Below are positions 12,515 to 24,200 of a DNA stretch of 64,000 nucleotides, one piece after another. The position numbers and the translations under genes were made by a program. Position 1 is the stretch's first letter. Each line of letters opens with the position of its first letter. Source of the DNA: Lottia gigantea (lineage: Eukaryota; Mollusca; Gastropoda; Lottiidae); contig NW_008709379.1 of NCBI RefSeq assembly GCF_000327385.1, positions 41,138 through 105,137 of the forward strand, written 5' to 3'. The notes under the pieces were generated by a model. The model was not told the DNA's origin. It did not search any database and saw only the letters and a program-made list of their open reading frames with translations.

Positions 12515-12890
12515 ACTGTAAACTTGTACAGGGTCTCTTTAAGACAAGATATGACAGCTTTTATTTATTATACTCTAGTGTATTTCAACAAACATTAAAT
12601 ATTTCAAGGGGTCTGTCTAACTGCTTTTCGATTTCTATTGAATAATTTATTTATAGTCGATTTGAGATTCTTATGTTCTTCCGGGTACGATAAGGGAACT
12701 AGGGAACATTCAAACAGACTAAGCCACGACTTTCCCTTAGTTATAAAGGGATTATAAAAAGAGGTTTTCTAGCCTTTTTATGTGTATCGAGGAACTTTGA
12801 CTTCTATTTGGGACACACTAATTCATCATCCGATGCCTGTGGTTCCTGCAATTCCAGAAAGAGTTAACCGAAAATGACGATTGAATGACG
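12515..12890 (-). repeat. Inverted partner of 16015-16215 plus a further repeat
   Basis: 12515-12720 is the reverse complement, with substitutions, of 16015-16215 (for example AAGACAAGATATGACAGCTT here). 12740-12890 carries the AAAGGGATTATAAAAAGAGG / TTTTATGTGTATCGAGG repeat also seen at 46555 and 48955. Confidence 0.75.
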
Positions 12891-12894
12891 ACCA

Positions 12895-14005
12895 ACTTAG
12901 ATCATTAGACACCAAGCCCTAACCACCTTAATCATAGGATGCCATAAACTTACTACCCTAGATCATTCGACACCATACCCTTACCACCCTAGATCATTAG
13001 ACACCATACCCTTACCATCCTAGATCATTAGACACCATACCCTTACCATCCTAGATCATTAGACACCATGCACTTACCACTCTAGATCATTAGATACCAT
13101 ACCCTTACCACCCTAAATCATTAGATACCATACCCTTACCACCTTAGATCATTAGACACCATACCCTTACCACCCTGGATCATTAGACACCATACCCTTA
13201 CCACCCTATATCATTAGACACCATACCCTTACCACTCTATATCATTAGACACTATACCCTTACCATCCTAAATCATTAGATACCATACCCTTACCACCCT
13301 AAATCATTCGATACCATACCCTTACCATCCTAAATCATTAGATACCATACCCTTACCACCCTAAATCATTCGATACCATACCCTTACCATCCTAGATCAT
13401 TAAACACCATACCCTTACCACCCTAGATCATAAGACACCATGCCCTTACCACTCTAGATCATTAGACACCATACACTTACCACCCTAGATCATTAGACAC
13501 CATACCCTTACCACTCGAGATCATTAGACACCATACCCTTACCATCCTAGATCATTAGACACTATACCCTTACCACCCTAGATCATTAGACACCATACCC
13601 TTACCACCCTAGATCATTAGACACCATACCCTTACCATCCTAGATCATTAGACACCATGCCCTCACCACTCTAGATCATTAGATACCATACCCTTACCAC
13701 CCTAAATCATTAGATACCATACCCTTACCACCTTAGATCATTAGACACCAAACCCTTACCACCCTGGATCATTAGACACCATACCCTTACCACCCTATAT
13801 CATTAGACACCATACCCTTACCACTCTATATCATTAGACACTATACCCTTACCATCCTAAATCATTAGATACCATACCTCGATACCATCCCCTCTCCACC
13901 CTGGATCATTAGATACCATACCCTTACCACCCTAGATCATTAGACACTATACCCTTACCACCCTAGATCATTAGACACTATACCCTTACCACCCTAGATC
14001 ATGTA
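12895..14005 (-). repeat. 31-bp minisatellite, array 2 (inverted)
   Basis: The same 31-bp unit as array 1 in opposite orientation (CCATACCCTTACCACCCTAG then ATCATTAGACA). About 35 units, with variants CACTCTAGATC and CATCCTAAATC. Confidence 0.95.
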
Positions 14006-14196
14006 CGCTCTTGGCTACAAAAATGAAAATCCACGGTGAAAGAAGCATTGTCCAGATTAACACAAACATTGTGTAACCCCAGCTTGCCAGTGTATCCCCA
14101 CCGGAACCTGATTTCTTTGTCTTCCCAGTATTTGCAATTTAATGCAAAATTTGTATGAAAGAATATTCAGATGACTTTACCCGTTCATTTTTACAG

Positions 14197-14319
14197 AAAT
14201 TACAAAGCCGAGTATATAAAATGGGCACAATGTCATAATGCATTTCCAACCTGAACACCAAGAATTGACCATATCTCATTCTAGTCTGCAGTTTTCCATT
14301 GATTGTGAAAGAGACGCCG
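14197..14319 (+). pseudogene. Decayed third-exon relic of the cysteine-rich family
   Basis: An acceptor (CATTTTTACAG) and a donor (GACGCCG|GTAAGTG) flank 123 bp matching the third exon of copies B and C (NYKAEYIKWA at the start, CERDA at the end). About 20 bp are missing compared with the 143-bp exon, and a stop follows after about 18 codons. No companion exons were found, so this is a fifth, dead copy close to the inversion axis. Confidence 0.8.
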
Positions 14320-14814
14320 GTAAGTGAAAATCCATCGTATAACGAATACGGGGTTTGACATTTGATATTCGTGGGCGTGGAAATGAGATTGGTGCTATTT
14401 AAACCTGACTAATCAGAACGGTAGAACGGATATGAGGAAATGTAAACAAAACAAAACTTTGAGGATATAAGATATCTATATATTCCAAAGTATAGTTTGA
14501 TTTTCTCTCGAAAATCTTACTCAATTCTGTACCATCCATATTAATGGCACGCTGCTTTCGTTTTGTTCACGTTCGCAAACAGAGCGTCATAATGAGTGAT
14601 TTGTTTTGAACAGCTGAAATTTTACTACCGAGACAGTATGGGTAATTTCGATTGGACAATATTTATCACATGTATTAACATGGTCTTGGGGAAGTATGAC
14701 GAATGAGGGCGTGGTTTTGACACGATGGATCATAGTAGTTAAATTTGTTTCTATCGGTTTAATTTGTAGGAAAAATGCCTTGATATCCGACATTTTTACT
14801 TGTATCATGGAAGT

Positions 14815-14985
14815 TTGTAAATGCAGCGATTTAATATGATTGTACGCCAGAGAATACAGTTAATCAGCGCCTACGACTGAAGGTTTGTAAAAATTATGAC
14901 TAAAGTGTAATCGACGGATATGATTTGCTGAATTTGCAACGTACAATCCGATCCAATCGTTGCATTTACAATCTAAGGTTTGTTC
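14815..14985 (+). mobile_element. Foldback MITE, family 1, copy 2
   Basis: Starts GTTTGTAAATGCAGCGATTT and ends in the inverted form AATCGTTGCATTTACAATC. Internal halves GATTGTACGCCAGAGAATAC and GAATTTGCAACGTACAATC are inverted. Confidence 0.7.
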
Positions 14986-15159
14986 TTAATATAACTAAAC
15001 ATTGTGCAGATGCAAGGAACCAAATAAGCATAAATAGTTCAGTTTAACTGACCCCTTCATGGTTTATTTTCTTACTCTACGAATACATTACTCTCATTCA
15101 CACCATACAAATTCCCCATGTAGGTCTTACGAGTCTTATAATCTTTGTAAGACACAAAG

Positions 15160-15410
15160 AAGCAGGAAGGTAAACATTAAGAACACAAGTAATATGGATA
15201 TACTACTTCTAGTTTTATTACATACTAAGTTTCGTAACACATACAGGTAACATTAAGAACACAAATTATATAGATATATTACTTCTAGGTTTATTACATA
15301 CTACTTTTCGAAACACATACAGGTAACGTCATCAAGTAAAATGTGTTGTTTGGTTGTTAATCATTTTACTTGATAACGTTACCTGTATGTGTTTTGAAAC
15401 GTAGTATGTC
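15160..15410. repeat. Short tandem duplication running into a perfect-stem hairpin
   Basis: About 78 bp (GGTAACATTAAGAACACAA ...) is repeated in tandem at 15168 and 15247. It is followed by an inverted repeat whose arms ACACATACAGGTAACG.. and CGTTACCTGTATGTGTTTTG lie around 15310-15345 and 15365-15405 and flank a short loop. It looks like a foldback element end. Confidence 0.7.
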
Positions 15411-16014
15411 TATTCTGTTCTAACTTTAAAGGGACAGCTGCGCCATTTTAAGGGGTTAATTTTAGTCTAAATTTAGTTAGAATATATGTAAATAGTATTC
15501 AAAAAAGTCTTTAAAAGTGCTAGAAATGTACGAAAATCGCTTAATTCCTTTAAAAATACTTCAAACTACGAATTTTACTCACTATGTCTACATATTATGT
15601 CTTTTCTAGATATCACAGAGTATCTTAAATTGACGAGTCGTCATTTTAACATTCAATATCGGATATTTCTGGACACACATTGATTAAAGTCACAAATTTC
15701 GACAGTGAGCTTTGAACACTTTTACAGATTTGCTAAGCTGAAAAATTCCCGTTTCTGAGACTAAATGTATGATTGGTCAAAAAATGGCCCACCTGTCTAT
15801 TTAAGTAAACGCTTCTAATTTCGCTTTCTTTCAATTGAAATGTTACTTCATAACCAAACATTTTGTGTATATACGCTAGTATATAATTTATAATTTTCTA
15901 TAATTTATTGTTACCGTGCACATTAATTTTTATATTTTGGAAAGGGGGTGTATAGGCCAATCTAATTCATAAATACGTGTGAATAAAATACAATTTAACG
16001 TCCTTCTTATGATA
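15410..16014. other. Intergenic, no gene seen
   Basis: AT-rich sequence between the hairpin and the 16-kb repeat. No ORF, RNA gene or recognisable repeat was seen. Confidence 0.4.
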
Positions 16015-16215
16015 GTCTGTTTGTATGTTCCCTAGTTCCCTTATCTTACCCGGATGAATATAAGAATCTCAAATCAACTATAAATAAATTATTCAATAGA
16101 AATTGAAAAGCAGACAGAAAGAACCCTTGAAATATTTTACATTGGTTGCAATATACTAGAATATAATAAATAAAAGCTGTCATATCTTGTCTTAAAGAGA
16201 CGGTTAAGTTTCACA
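16015..16215 (+). repeat. Inverted partner of 12515-12720
   Basis: Reads GTATGTTCCCTAGTTCCC to AGCTGTCATATCTTGTCTT, the reverse complement of the 12.5-kb copy with scattered differences. The pair is centred near 14.36 kb. Confidence 0.75.
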
Positions 16216-16440
16216 ATATAAGATACTATGGTGACGACACCCCATTGATCTAGCGGGAATTTATATCTCATTAAATCCCTTTCATTTAAACTCCTAGAGA
16301 TATTAAATATAAAACCCCAGAGATTTCAGATACACCACACTGGACAAAATCCCTCGTCTAATCATAGCTTTAATTTGTTCCTATTTCCTTTCAAGTATTT
16401 ACAATATTTTCTAAAATGTATAGTAAGGAAATGGGACTTA

Positions 16441-16526
16441 AAATCAGAGTCACGCGGGCAATCGTGAGTCATGTGGTATACAAAGAGTACAGTTTAAAAT
16501 TATTATAATATCTTCATCTTATTGTA
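16441..16526 (+). promoter_or_regulatory. Putative core promoter of copy C
   Basis: GCAATCGTGAGTCATGTGG, then GTATACAAAGAG and GTACAGTTTAAAATTATTAT, then TCTTCATCTTATTGTA up to the start codon. The same blocks in the same order precede copy D, and a shorter version precedes copy B. Confidence 0.6.
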
Positions 16527-19500
16527 ATGGCTAACTGTAATATATCTTATGCTATGTTAGGTAGGTAGGCATTAATATTTAATTTTAAGCAGGCTTCGGT
16601 CATATTCTCATCTTTTTGCAAATGTTGTTTGCAGATGTCGGCCACTGGATAGTTTCTCCAACTCCAAATAACCTAACTACATGTACATACTATAATGTGA
16701 CAATATTTATACTTATACCTTATGTCTAAAATGCAGAACTCAAGGCTCAGGCTTCATACCCAACATATGTTAAGACACTACCGTCAGATTTTGCAATAAA
16801 GTGTGTCTCTTTCAATGGTGCAGGTCGGAGGTGCTGATCAGTGATATGGAAAAGCGTGATGGATATATTACCTGTACTGAGGCCCAATGTGCTACAGGCT
16901 GTGCACGTGTAAGATGCATTTGGTCGTTAGAGATTATGGCGTTGATTATCTTCTATAGCCCTATTATAAGGTGCAGAAAAGTAGATCGGAAAACTCCGAT
17001 CATTTCATTTTTTAACGCACGACGTGAAGATATAACATTCTATGTTATTTGTTTTAAGTTTGTATGTTAGTGGTGTTAGTTTCGACTGTTAATGCTGATA
17101 TAGATTCAGATTACCTAGATTGTATGTTTAGTCAAGAGACTAAAAATGAACAAACTCGCTGTGCAGACGCCTTTCCGGGTCCTTCACCTCAATCCCGCCC
17201 ATCTTCATTTATTTACGATTCTGAAATCATTAATAATTGCAGGTGGGTCACACATCTTTTGTATATTTTTATATTTGTGGGGGAGGGTGTACTTTGAGTG
17301 GAGGTTAATTTGATAGTACAAATTGCCTTAAAGACAATACAATCGAGCAACGATTATGTTGTGTAGTTGACAAATGCACTAGACAGGTCTGGGTCCGACG
17401 TTTTACAAGTACACTTTTAGGTTTAGATGTTACTTGACCCTGCGGCGTTTTGTTTTTTCATACTCTCTTTTCTTGCAGAAAGTTTAAAGACGAGTATATA
17501 AAATGGGCAATCTGTTATAATTCAGTTGAAATTAACTGTTACAAACCTGAACTCGAAGACCTGGCCATATCTAATTCTGGTACACAATCCGCCATTGAAT
17601 ATTTCTGTGAAAGAGACGCCGGTAAGTAAAATACAGCGATTTGATTGGATTGTACGTCAGCCAATCAGAGTTGTTAACATTATGGCATTGTGTTCTCAGG
17701 CCTCTGATTGGTTGTATTCGCTAGCACACAATCCAATCAAATCGCTTCATTTCCAAACTACCATGACACAAGAATGTTATTATTGAAGTTAAAGTATAAG
17801 CACGAAACTCGTAATAGCTTGATGCTGATAGTCACGTAATCATACATTTTGATATATCGAGAGGGGAAGAAAAATTGGTAACACTTTTCATTTCAAGATT
17901 TTTCAAAACGGATCAAAGGTTAAGATCATAACATTTAGACTGAACCATTTTGAAATAACAGCCTTTTGAAATTACCTGTCAAAAATATAATACCAAAGTA
18001 AATATTGTAATTTCCTCTCTTTCATTGAACCAATGACCAATGAGAACGACATTTTCAGCAAAAATACTTTACGAGAAATCCAAAATTGAAAAGTGTTATC
18101 ATTTTTTTCTTGCAACCCAATATGACAGACATTTTAGTCTGGATGCACAAGTCTTGTTTTAATAGTTCTGCCACCATTTAGCATCTCAACAAGGAATGTT
18201 GTCTAATATGTCCGTCTAATACCTTGACATTAGACAAATTCAGCGACTACAGCCAATCAGAGCCCTCGATACAAGTTCTGCAATCAATTTGACTGCGTGG
18301 GTATTCGAGGGATCTATTTGCTGTATTTGCAAGCGTACAATCCAATCGAATCGCTGCGTTTACGAACTTCTGTGATACAAGACAAATGCCCGATGTTGTG
18401 AAGGTAAAAAGGAGTCCCTAATAGGCAAAAACAAGACAGTTCCACTATACCCTACCTGTTTAATTTCTTACTCTATGAATGCAAACTACAGACCTCGTTC
18501 ACACCATACGAGTTGTTGCAACCTTCCCAAAGAAAACACAACAGCATAACGACTTTTGTACCTAATTTCCAATCCTGCAATTTTCGAACTAAGCGTGAAG
18601 ATTTCATCCATTGAATTGAATTTCTTTATTTCAGAAGGTCACACGTTTGATAGAGGATGCGAAGGATTTCGCAACAACTCTGAATTAGAAGAGTGTACTA
18701 AACTAGATGAGCTAACAACTCCATCTACTGGTGATATAACCTATGAAGGGTACAAGTATAATCTCTGTCGGTAAGTATTCTATAGGGGAGGGGGAGTAAA
18801 ATCTGTGCTGGAATGATCTTCAATAATAAATATTCTTAATGTCTTTGGAACATTTAATCACATCGAAATTACCATCTTCACAATATCAAACTATTACCAA
18901 CTTCATCGGATACCTTGACGGCAATAGGAAACATCCCGATAAGCTAGTTAGCAGTGACACAATAGTTGTAAAAACTATTACACTCAAATGCAATAGTATT
19001 CCACTGATACTGATGATGTATTTGCTTTGAAGCCAGAGAAATAAACTGTCTAAATTACTTGCTCGAAACATTTTATAATTGTTTTAAAGCATCCACATAT
19101 GTCACAATCTTATTTTTTCTATTACTCCTTGACCGATTGCATTACCCCCTTCCCCTATAAATCCTTACTATTTCGTGATTGTTCACTAAGCTTCATAGTT
19201 CTTTCTTAACTACATTTGTAGGCCTATTTGTTTTCCTTGTTTTGTTCTAGTACTCTTCAAGTTAACTTAAATTGTTTAAGAAATGACGAAATACTCAAAA
19301 CGAAATGCCCTGATACACAAACTACGTATGCTAAAGTGAACGAGAAACAGATTCCACCTGCTTGTGATGCTGGTAACGGTGATAATGGTGATAATGGTGA
19401 TAACGGTGATAATGGTGGTAACAATGGTAAAGGTATTTACAACACAGGAATATGGAGTGTGATTGTAATTACGTTCCTGATCAGTTTATTTAACAATTAA
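16527..19500 (+). CDS. Two-domain, cysteine-rich, GPI-anchor-type secreted protein, copy C (intact)
   Basis: Family not recognised; this is the cleanest full-length copy. Exons 16527-16560, 17059-17242, 17479-17621, 18635-18770 and 19251-19500 give 747 bp, 248 aa; intron phases are 1, 2, 1, 2. Residues 1 to about 22 form a signal peptide (MANCNISYAML, then VCMLVVLVSTVNA). Domain 1 has cysteine spacing C-x12-C-x25-C-x12-C-x7-C-x22-C, domain 2 C-x11-C-x23-C-x8-C-x10-C-x18-C. A Gly/Asn/Asp linker of GDN repeats follows, then GIWSVIVITFLISLF and NN-stop, a likely GPI-anchor signal. The protein should be extracellular and membrane-tethered; its partner is unknown. Each domain is coded by a pair of exons beginning in phase 1, so domain duplication is likely. 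AATAAA occurs about 100 bp after the stop. A short start at ATG 17064 would lose most of the signal peptide and is less likely. Confidence 0.85.
16800..17010 (+). repeat. SINE-like interspersed repeat, copy 3
   Basis: Carries GATATGGAAAAGCGTGATGG, ACTGAGGCCCAATGTGCTAC and, at the end, AGGTGCAGAAAAGTAG followed by ACTCC.ATCATTTCATTTT, matching copies at 39318 and 58895. It occupies intron 1 of copy C and ends about 40 bp before the exon. Confidence 0.65.
17625..17765 (+). mobile_element. Foldback MITE, family 1, copy 3
   Basis: Inverted halves GCGATTTGATTGGATTGTAC and ACAATCCAATCAAATCGC lie about 90 bp apart. It begins just after the donor of copy C exon 3. Confidence 0.8.
18220..18380 (+). 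mobile_element. Foldback MITE, family 1, copy 4
   Basis: Carries CAGCGACTACAGCCAATCAG and the opposite half GTACAATCCAATCGAATCGC. Lies in intron 3 of copy C, about 450 bp after copy 3 of the same family. Confidence 0.7.
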
Positions 19501-19659
19501 AATAATGCAAATATTTATACAATTGATGTATTGAGCACTAAAGAAAAACTTTATTATTGAAATTACAATAACAACAGTGCTTGATTTATAATGTTGTTAA
19601 TTTAATAAATCTTTAAACGTATGTATTTGCTGTTCTCATGTCTGATACTAAAATGTTTG

Positions 19660-19950
19660 AACCTATCGTGATAATAAAATGTCTATATCACTATACACCA
19701 TGTCCTTATCGCCCATATCTTTATATACCATATCATTACTACCCTAGATCTTTAAGCCTGCCGCAGAGGAACTAACTGAGCTTCCTGCCCCAAGAGGTTG
19801 GGGGCTGAGTTGTTTCACCCATGTGCTCTGAATTTTGTAATGTAATGAGAAGGTTGCTCAACTGACAGCCTCGCGAGACAGGCAGCTCAGCTAGTTCCTC
19901 TTGTCTGCGGTAGACCCCAAACCTTTACCACTCTAGATCATAAAATACTT
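19660..19950. repeat. 31-bp minisatellite relic split by a foldback element
   Basis: 19680-19752 has degenerate 31-bp units in the array 2 orientation (TATACACCATGTCCTTATC, CATTACTACCCTAGATC). A foldback element at 19755-19917 follows, with arms CCGCAGAGGAACTAACTGAGC and CAGCTCAGCTAGTTCCTC. A last unit fragment (CTTTACCACTCTAGATCAT) lies after it. This is the C-D counterpart of array 1. Confidence 0.75.
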
Positions 19951-20029
19951 TGAATGTCATCTCACAAGAGTGTTTTATCTGGTTTATGTCGGGACTGAGT
20001 AAGGGCCAAGGTATTACTCTTATTTATGC

Positions 20030-20690
20030 TATTGGACGAATATAGCAGTGCGAAGATGGGCACTGGAAGGTGTAGTTACAACGTTGGGGTAAAACATGGG
20101 GGCGGAGAACCTGGTTGATATAACGAGCAGCTCTGACTCCATGGTCTTTACCTGTATAAAAATTCTGGCAGACTATAGGTTCAATTTTCTGATGCCGGTT
20201 GCATCCTGTACCATAATAAATGGTACTCACCATGGATCTTCTTCAAACACACATTGTTCTGTAAAATGTCTTCGCTCCACTTACACTGTCATCTGCGATG
20301 GAAATCCGGTACCGACCCTCATCTGAGACAACGTGGGTTTTCCACTGCTGATGCTACCCATTTTGTAGCTGATTGGCCTACATAATACCTTGCGGACGTT
20401 AATGAGGAATGGGCTCTGTACCCCTTACACAGACAGGTTCTGGAAGGAGGTCGGACGAGTTGTCCGTGCAACTGTAGTGAATCTGCGTCGATGGCCATTA
20501 CTGCTGATTTGAATCCGAATTATTCAAATGGTTCTTATACTACAGAAGCATTGGCAATGACTTGTGTACGTTGTCCGGCATTTAATTGCTCGATGGCTTG
20601 TTCGCGTTGTTGGGAGGTTAGAAGTGCCGTGATTGGTGTCGTCATAAAGCAACTGAATTCTCAGTAGGTGTCAGGTGTTTTTTTTTAAAC
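20030..20690 (-). mobile_element. Degenerate Tc1/mariner-like transposase
   Basis: On the minus strand, broken frames give pieces in the order expected of a Tc1 transposase. A helix-turn-helix-like RRFTTVARTTRPTS comes first, then W.THVVSDEGRYRIS (compare the family's SDESRF), then DHGVRAARYINQVLRPHVLP (compare AQRYVDEILRPHVLP) and QCPSSH where the family has QDNARPH. Several stops and frame changes break it, and no ends were resolved. It is an old, dead DNA transposon between copies C and D. Confidence 0.6.
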
Positions 20691-21184
20691 AGAACTCGAT
20701 TTCGATTTTCCTGTGCATCAGTGGCAACTTGCTCTCACGGGCATCTCAAGGTTCACAACGGTTGCACCGAACGCAACCGGTATTATCAGTTGGATGTCAT
20801 AAAACATATTTATGATGAAAATATCAATTATGATCATGCACTATTATGCTCCAATAATCCAAAAAATGTTCAGTATACAAAGGTTTTAAGAATTGGCCTC
20901 GAAATTGTTTATTCAGATCTCACCGTTATATTTTTTTTTTCACAAATCTTAGGTCATATAACTGATAAAAATATGATAATGTAGCAATTTAATTCCATGT
21001 ATTGCTTTCAAATCATCAAATAAAACAAAGCGGTGATTTCCCGGGAATTTGGAAATTCGTCCTGGTGACTTTATGAACACTGTGTTGTTTAAGAAGATAA
21101 CGTATCAATGATGATAATAAAGAAAAGTTTTTTGACTAAATAAAAGATATCATATCAACACTTTGAACGTGTTGAGTCAGATCT
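20690..21184. other. Intergenic upstream of copy D
   Basis: AT-rich; nothing recognisable beyond a chance 87-codon ORF at 20721-20984. Confidence 0.35.
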
Positions 21185-21279
21185 TAAAATCAAAGTTGGC
21201 AATCGTGAGTCACACAGTATACAAGGAGTGGAGGAGCAACGTACAGTTTAAATTATTATAACATCTTCATCTTATTGTA
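21185..21279 (+). promoter_or_regulatory. Putative core promoter of copy D
   Basis: GGCAATCGTGAGTCACACAG, GTATACAAGGAG, GTACAGTTTAAATTATTATA and TCTTCATCTTATTGTA end at the start codon. This is nearly the same as copy C, with a short insertion (GAGGAGCAAC) after the TATA-like motif. Confidence 0.6.
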
Positions 21280-24200
21280 ATGCCTAACTGTAATATATCT
21301 TATGCTATGTTAGGTAGGTTATAGCATAATTATTCTCTCAACGGTACGCAGACTCTGTTATAGCATTTATTCTCTGTTTCGCAACTGTACTATGTTCATA
21401 CTTTATTTGCAGATATCGACCAATTAGCTTAACGCACTATTTTTCGATAGTTGCCACTTACATTTTTCTAATATTTCCCAGAGAGTGGGTTAGTAGGATG
21501 GTACTATCATAAAATGAACATGGCATGAAGAATAATTCTATTAATTTGTTTCCAGTTTGTATTTTAGTGGTGTTGGTATCGACAGTGGATGCTGATATAC
21601 TACCGTATGTGACACAGTGTGAACATTCTCAAGAGTATGTGAATAATCGAAGTCAATGTGATGACGCCTTTGAAGGTCCTACACCTGTCGGCGTCGTTGA
21701 TTTTATTGTCGATTCTAACATCTATAACTATTGCAGGTTAGTTATACACCTGATGCCAACTGATTTTGTACAAAATGTCGACAAAGAATATAATTTAGCA
21801 ACGACTCTGTTGCACATTCTAATACGCACATACGCACAACCATTCTATTTATTTACACAGGTAGTCTAAGTGGTAATTAATATACAGGTAGTTTAAGTGG
21901 TAATAAATATACAGGTATTACCCTTAATTACCCTCGCCTCAATTCTAAATCTGACACGGATAGCTTTTACTTTAAAGAGTAAGTATTTTTAATATATATC
22001 CACACGACACATATGAGCCAGTATTTTTTTTCCGTTTTGCAGAAACAAAGCCGACGTTTTAAAATGGGCTGAATGTGCTAAGTGGAGATTAATATACAGG
22101 TAGTCTAAGTGGTATATAATATACAGGTAGTCTAAGTGGAGATTAATATACAGGTAGTTTGAGTGGTATATAATATACAGGTAGTTTAAGTGGAGATTAA
22201 TATACAGGTAGTTTGAGTGGTATATAATATACAGGTAGTTTAAGTGGTATATAATATACAGGTAGTCTAAGTGGTATATAATATACAGGTAGTCTAAGTG
22301 GTAGTAAATATACAGGTAGTCTAAGTGGTGATTAATATACAGGTAGTTTGAGTGGTATATAATATACAGGTAGTCTAAGTGGTATATAATCTACAGGTAG
22401 TCTAAGTGGAGATTAATATACAGGTAGTTTGAGTAATTAATATACAGGTAGTCTAAGTGGTAATAAATATACAGGTAAGTCTAAGTGGTAATTAATATAC
22501 AGGTAGTTTGAGTAATTAATATACTGGTAGTCTAAGTGGTATATAATATACAGGTAGTTTAAGTGGTATATAATATACAGGTAGTTTATGTGGTAATTAA
22601 TATACAGGTAGTCTAAGTGGTAATTAATATACAATTAGTTTGAGTAATTAATATACAGGTAGTTTGAGTGGTATATAATATACAGGTAGTCTAAGTGGTA
22701 ATAAATATACAGGTAGTTTAAGTGGAGATTAATATACAGGTAGTCTAAGTGGTAGTAAATATACAGGTAGTCTAAGTGGTGATTAATATACAGGTAGTTT
22801 GAGTGGTATATAATATACAGGTAGTTTAAGCGGTAATAAATATACAGGTAGTCTAAGCGGTAATAAATATACAGGTAGTTTGAGTAATTAATATACAGGT
22901 AGTTTGAGTGGTAATTAATATACAGGTAGTCTAAGTGGTAATTAATATACAGGTAGTCTAAGTGGTGATTAATATACAGGTAGTTTGAGTAATTAATATA
23001 CAGGTAGTCTAAGTGGTAATTAATATACAGGTAGTCTAAGTGGTGATTAATATACAGGTAGTTTGAGTAATTAATATACAGGTAGTCTAAGTGGTAATTA
23101 ATATAGAGGTAGTTTGAGTAATTAATATACAGGTAGTCTAAGTTGGAATTAATATAGAGGTAGTTTGAGTAATTAATATACAGGTAGTCTAAGTGGTAAT
23201 TAATATACAGGTAGTCTAAGTGGTAATTAATATAGAGGTAGTTTGAGTAATTAATATACAGGTAGTCTAAGTGGTAATTAATATAGAGGTAATTTGAGTA
23301 ATTAATATACAGGTAGTTTGAGTGGTATATAATATACAGGTAGTCTAAGTGGTATATAATCTACAGGTAGTCTAAGTGGAGATTAATATACAGGTAGTTT
23401 GAGTAATTAATATACAGGTAGTTTAAGTGGTAATTAATATAGAGGTAGTTTGAGTAATTAATATACAGGTAGTCTAAGTGGTAATTAATATAGAGGTAGT
23501 TTAAGCGGTAATAAATATACAGGTATTACCCTTAATTACCCTCGCCTCAATTCTAAATCTGACACGGATAGCTTTTACTTTAAAGAGTAAGTATTTTTAA
23601 TATATATCCACACGACACATATGAGCCAGTATTTTTTTTCCGTTTTGCAGAAACAAAGCCGACGTTTTAAAATGGGCTGAATGTGCTAATTCAGTTGAAA
23701 TTAATTGTTACAAACCTGAACACCAAGACCTGGCCAGGTCTAATTCTGGTGTACGATCCGCCATTGAATATTTCTGTGAAAGAGAGGCCAGTAAGTGAAA
23801 GTAGTTTTTTTCCTTTAATGCTAGTAGTAAAATATGTTAACTCTTGTTTGTATTTCTGATGTGTAAAAAATATAAAGGCAATACATATTTTAAGTAAATA
23901 AAAACACTAACGAAAAGAAAAATAATAAAAAAAAGATAAAACGGCAAAGCAAAAACGTACATAATAGACACTAACGTTTTCGACATGACGATCTTCTGCA
24001 GATGAATTTCTTTGAGATTTACTAATGGATAACGAAATTGATATTTTCCATACTTTTATAAAATATTTCGTTTTAACGAAATAGTTAATTTGTTTAAACG
24101 AAATAATATCATATATTTCGTTAAAACGAATTAATTATTTTATTAAAACGAAAAAAAATACTTGATAGTATTTCGTTTAAACGAATTAAAAATGTATTTC

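Noticed and set aside
17064-17297. ATG 17064 as the start of copy C
   Set aside because: It leaves only about eleven signal residues. The conserved 34-bp upstream exon fits in phase and gives a full signal peptide.
21525-21869. ATG 21525 as the start of copy D
   Set aside because: It reads a plausible signal, but the other copies have stops or splice acceptors at that position, and the shared first exon lies upstream.
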